NCBI GenBank assembly: GCA_903944295.1
Contig: CAJARA010000098.1
Coordinates: 1 to 7,078 of the forward strand
Length of the DNA stretch: 7,078 bases
Source: an uncultured Chloroflexota bacterium
GTDB taxonomy: Bacteria > Chloroflexota > Limnocylindria > Limnocylindrales > Limnocylindraceae
Direction of reading: 5' to 3'
Below the pieces are notes generated by a model. That model was not told the origin of the DNA, did not search any database, and was given only the letters and a program-made list of their open reading frames with translations. The position numbers were made by a program, and so were the translations under genes. Of this stretch, positions 5,860 to 7,078 are shown one piece after another. Numbering within the stretch: the first letter of the stretch is position 1; each line of letters opens with the position of its first letter.

Positions 5860-6030
5860 TGGCTGCCCAGTGGGGATTCACCCCGGAGGCAGATGATGTG
5901 CATCCGGTTCACTGGACCTCCCTCCTGAGAACCGACCTCCCGCCAGGCGGGGGCGATGGGCATTGTCCCTCGCCTGGCATATCCCTCCCTCGTACCCCCA
6001 GGACCCCTCATACCCAGAGGCAGACAGCCA
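5860..6030. other. Structured non-coding region, candidate small RNA (strand unknown)
   Basis: The 286-bp gap between argS and the next gene has no convincing ORF but is dense in pairing. An outer helix TGGCTG (5860-5865)/CAGCCA (6025-6030) encloses two elements. The first is a compact three-way junction closed by CCAGTG (5867-5872)/CACTGG (5910-5915), with arms GGG-ATTCA-CCC (5873-5883) and CGGA-GCA/TGC-TCCG (5884-5906, one G-A mismatch, loop GATGATG). The second is a long hairpin at 5942-5978. Pyrimidine-rich linkers (ACCTCCC twice, TCCCTCG twice) join them. I found no match to tmRNA, RNase P, SRP RNA or common riboswitch cores. No promoter is evident on either strand, and high GC content makes chance pairing easier, so this stays a candidate. 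Confidence 0.4.
5942..5978. repeat. Long inverted repeat / hairpin in the argS downstream gap
   Basis: GCCAGGCG (5942-5949) pairs perfectly with CGCCTGGC (5971-5978). The helix continues as GGGGCGAT (5950-5957) with ATTGTCCC (5962-5969), including two G-T pairs, around a GGGC loop, with one bulged T at 5970. The total is 16 pairs. It is followed by ATATCCC rather than a T-tract, so it is not a typical intrinsic terminator on the plus strand. Confidence 0.7.
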
Positions 6031-6079
6031 CGCTTAACTGAGCACGCCACGGCGTACGACGCTGGGGGGTGCCGCGTGG

Positions 6080-6085
6080 GAGAAT
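6080..6085 (+). promoter_or_regulatory. Candidate -10 element, leaderless start of the metallo-beta-lactamase-fold gene
   Basis: GAGAAT, then AGGGCG, then ATG at 6092. This hexamer is the weakest match of the set, keeping A at position 2 and T at position 6. AGGG lies too close to the ATG to be a normal Shine-Dalgarno sequence. Confidence 0.35.
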
Positions 6086-6091
6086 AGGGCG

Positions 6092-6784
6092 ATGGAACTC
6101 ACCTATTACGGACGCAGCTGCGTTCGAATCCGAGGACGCGAGGCGACGATCGCCTATGACCCGTACACCTCCATCGTGGGGCCGACGGGGCGTGGCATCA
6201 CCGCAGACATCGTCACCCTCAGCCACCCGGACGACGCGCCGCTTGCGCGCGTCAAGGGACGCCTTGCACCACGCGATGGACGCACTCCGATTGCCACCAG
6301 CCTGGATAACGCGGTGGTCCTTGAGGGGCCGGGCGAATACGAAGTGAAATCGGTACTGATCACCGGCATCCGTAGCTACCGCGACAACCACCGCGGACCT
6401 GCGGCGCGACACAACACCGTCTTCTACGCCGAAATCGATGGCATTCACGTGGTGCACCTCGGCGATCATGCCGAAGGGTTCTCCACCGACCAGATCAAGG
6501 AGCTCCCAGGTGCGGACATTGTGCTCGTCCCCGTTGGTGGCGAGTTGAGCGCGGAGGCCGCCTCGGCGCTGATCAGCGAACTTGGCCCAAAGATCGTCAT
6601 CCCAATGCCGATGACCGATGACGTTGCAAAGGCGAACGCCGCAGTGAAGGCCTTCTGTAAGGAGGAGGGGCTCACCACGCCGCCAACTGCGCAACCGAAG
6701 CTCACAATCACCATCTCCGGCCTTCCAGAGGAGACGACCACGATTGTGGTGGAACCACGCGGTGAGGCGTTCGGCGCCGACTAG
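6092..6784 (+). CDS. Metallo-beta-lactamase-fold protein, UlaG-like branch, degenerate metal site
   Basis: 230 aa, a normal length for the short UlaG-like Zn-dependent hydrolase group (COG2220 type). Family landmarks in order: MELTYYGRSCVRIRGREATIAYDP at the N-terminus, LSHPDD (43-48), EGPGEYEV (78-85), ITGIRSY (90-96), HNTVFYAEIDG (107-117), VHLGDHAEG (121-129), VLVPVGGELS (144-153), KIVIPMPM (167-174), and a C-terminal strand-rich tail from about 200. Several metal-binding positions are changed: SHxHxDH is reduced to SHPDD, the histidine usually following IPM is proline, and the N-terminal GHSC is GRSC. The fold is therefore clear but hydrolase activity is doubtful. It may be a binding or structural protein, or use a different metal set. 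The substrate is unknown. A small hairpin overlaps the stop. Confidence 0.8.
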   Translation: MELTYYGRSCVRIRGREATIAYDPYTSIVGPTGRGITADIVTLSHPDDAPLARVKGRLAPRDGRTPIATSLDNAVVLEGPGEYEVKSVLITGIRSYRDNHRGPAARHNTVFYAEIDGIHVVHLGDHAEGFSTDQIKELPGADIVLVPVGGELSAEAASALISELGPKIVIPMPMTDDVAKANAAVKAFCKEEGLTTPPTAQPKLTITISGLPEETTTIVVEPRGEAFGAD

Positions 6785-6798
6785 CTCGCTTTCGCTAG
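6781..6798 (+). terminator. Small hairpin over the stop of the metallo-beta-lactamase-fold gene
   Basis: CTAGC (6781-6785) pairs with GCTAG (6794-6798) around an 8-nt loop; the TAG stop lies within the first arm. There is no T-tract, so it is at best a weak terminator. Confidence 0.25.
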
Positions 6799-6848
6799 CC
6801 TGCGGAACGCGCCACACTGTTGGCACATGCATATGTTCTGATGCACGC

Positions 6849-7064
6849 ATGGGAGATCTGCTGCGCTGCATGACTTGTGGGAACAAGATCCAAGACGGTG
6901 CGCCGATCTGGGAAGTGAAAGTCTTCCTTGATCCACGTCCACCGCGCGGCGTTGCCTGCTCAACACGCTGCGCAGATAAGAAGCGGAGCGAGAGTAAGCT
7001 TCGCGCGATCTTCTGGTACAACTCACCGGCAAATCCATTCAACAAGGGAGGGAAAGATGACTGA
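6849..7064 (+). CDS. Small treble-clef-like zinc protein
   Basis: 71 aa from ATG 6849; the frame is open further upstream but overlaps the preceding gene's end without support. CMTCG at residues 7-11 and CSTRC at 37-41 form a CxxC...CSxxC pattern like that of short treble-clef or zinc-ribbon proteins (DUF2116-like wording, CxxCGxxI...CSxxC), followed by a basic helix (ADKKRSESKLR, 42-52) suited to contacting nucleic acid or a ribosome. The tail WYNSPANPFN is distinctive. The role is unknown. A -10-like TATGTT (6832-6837) would give a leader of about 5 nt. Its last 8 nt overlap the next gene, whose Shine-Dalgarno site lies inside this one, so the two are coupled. It resembles the first half of the cysteine protein at 1252-1611. 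Confidence 0.75.
   Translation: MGDLLRCMTCGNKIQDGAPIWEVKVFLDPRPPRGVACSTRCADKKRSESKLRAIFWYNSPANPFNKGGKDD
7046..7051 (+). promoter_or_regulatory. Ribosome binding site of the last gene
   Basis: GGGAGG, 5 nt before ATG 7057, lying inside the coding end of the small zinc protein. This strong site decides the start of the truncated gene. Confidence 0.7.
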
Positions 7065-7078
7065 CGGAGACTTTGGCG
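7057..7078 (+). CDS. Start of an unidentified gene, cut by the window edge
   Basis: ATG followed by codons for TDGDFG before the window ends. It is supported by a strong GGGAGG site 5 nt upstream and an 8-nt overlap with the preceding stop (TGA at 7062-7064), typical of coupled translation. Seven codons are too few to name a product. Confidence 0.6.

Noticed and set aside
5866..5915. Minus-strand GGGGTGAATCCCC-like run resembling part of a cobalamin riboswitch
   Set aside because: The downstream B12-box pattern is missing and no transport or synthesis gene lies downstream on that strand; argS is there in the opposite direction.
5925..5930. CTGAGA resembling part of the TPP riboswitch core
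   Set aside because: The rest of the TPP core (ACCCTTGAACCTGAT-type block and surrounding stems) is absent.
5670..6050. Minus-strand open frame of 126 codons covering the argS end and the gap
   Set aside because: It overlaps conserved argS coding sequence antisense, has no recognisable motif, and has no start signal.

Overview
This window is ordinary-looking bacterial chromosome: GC-rich, tightly packed, with short intergenic gaps and no mobile element, phage gene or CRISPR array. The best guess for the host is a member of the Chloroflexota, possibly an uncultivated lineage. The guess rests mainly on the style of the metallo-beta-lactamase-fold protein at 6092-6784 and on the N-terminal galU sequence. 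It is an inference from remembered family resemblance, not a search result.

Layout, left to right. On the minus strand are the start of galU (UDP-glucose pyrophosphorylase, cut by the window edge), a multi-pass membrane protein of 346 aa, and a small four-cysteine protein that heads this leftward unit. A divergent gap of 71 bp separates it from a rightward set: a 110-aa three-helix membrane protein, tRNA-Glu(UUC) with encoded CCA, a 117-aa membrane protein, and a PHP-family histidinol-phosphatase-like enzyme whose start overlaps the previous stop (ATGA). A convergent single-pass membrane protein of 173 aa follows on the minus strand. It is divergent from argS (arginyl-tRNA synthetase, 604 aa) across only 39 bp. 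After argS comes a 286-bp gap with unusually dense inverted repeats, then the metallo-beta-lactamase-fold protein, a 71-aa treble-clef-like zinc protein, and the first codons of one more gene.

The strongest general signal is how genes start. At six of the seven inferred unit-leading protein genes a -10-like hexamer of form NANNNT (TACGAT twice, TACCCT, CATCCT, CACGAT, GAGAAT) ends exactly 6 nt before the ATG, and no Shine-Dalgarno sequence is visible. That is the spacing expected if transcription begins at the A of the start codon, i.e. leaderless mRNA. In contrast galU and the last, coupled gene carry clear GGAGG-type ribosome binding sites. This pattern also corrects several starts: internal ATGs are preferred over longer TTG or GTG extensions.

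Two recognisable enzymes deviate at active-site positions. ArgRS has TVGN where the class I HIGH motif is expected. The metallo-beta-lactamase-fold protein lacks several of the family's histidines and may be a non-hydrolytic relative. The genes do not form one obvious pathway. They mix sugar-nucleotide synthesis, translation (tRNA-Glu, argS), a His-pathway-type phosphatase and several uncharacterised membrane or zinc proteins.
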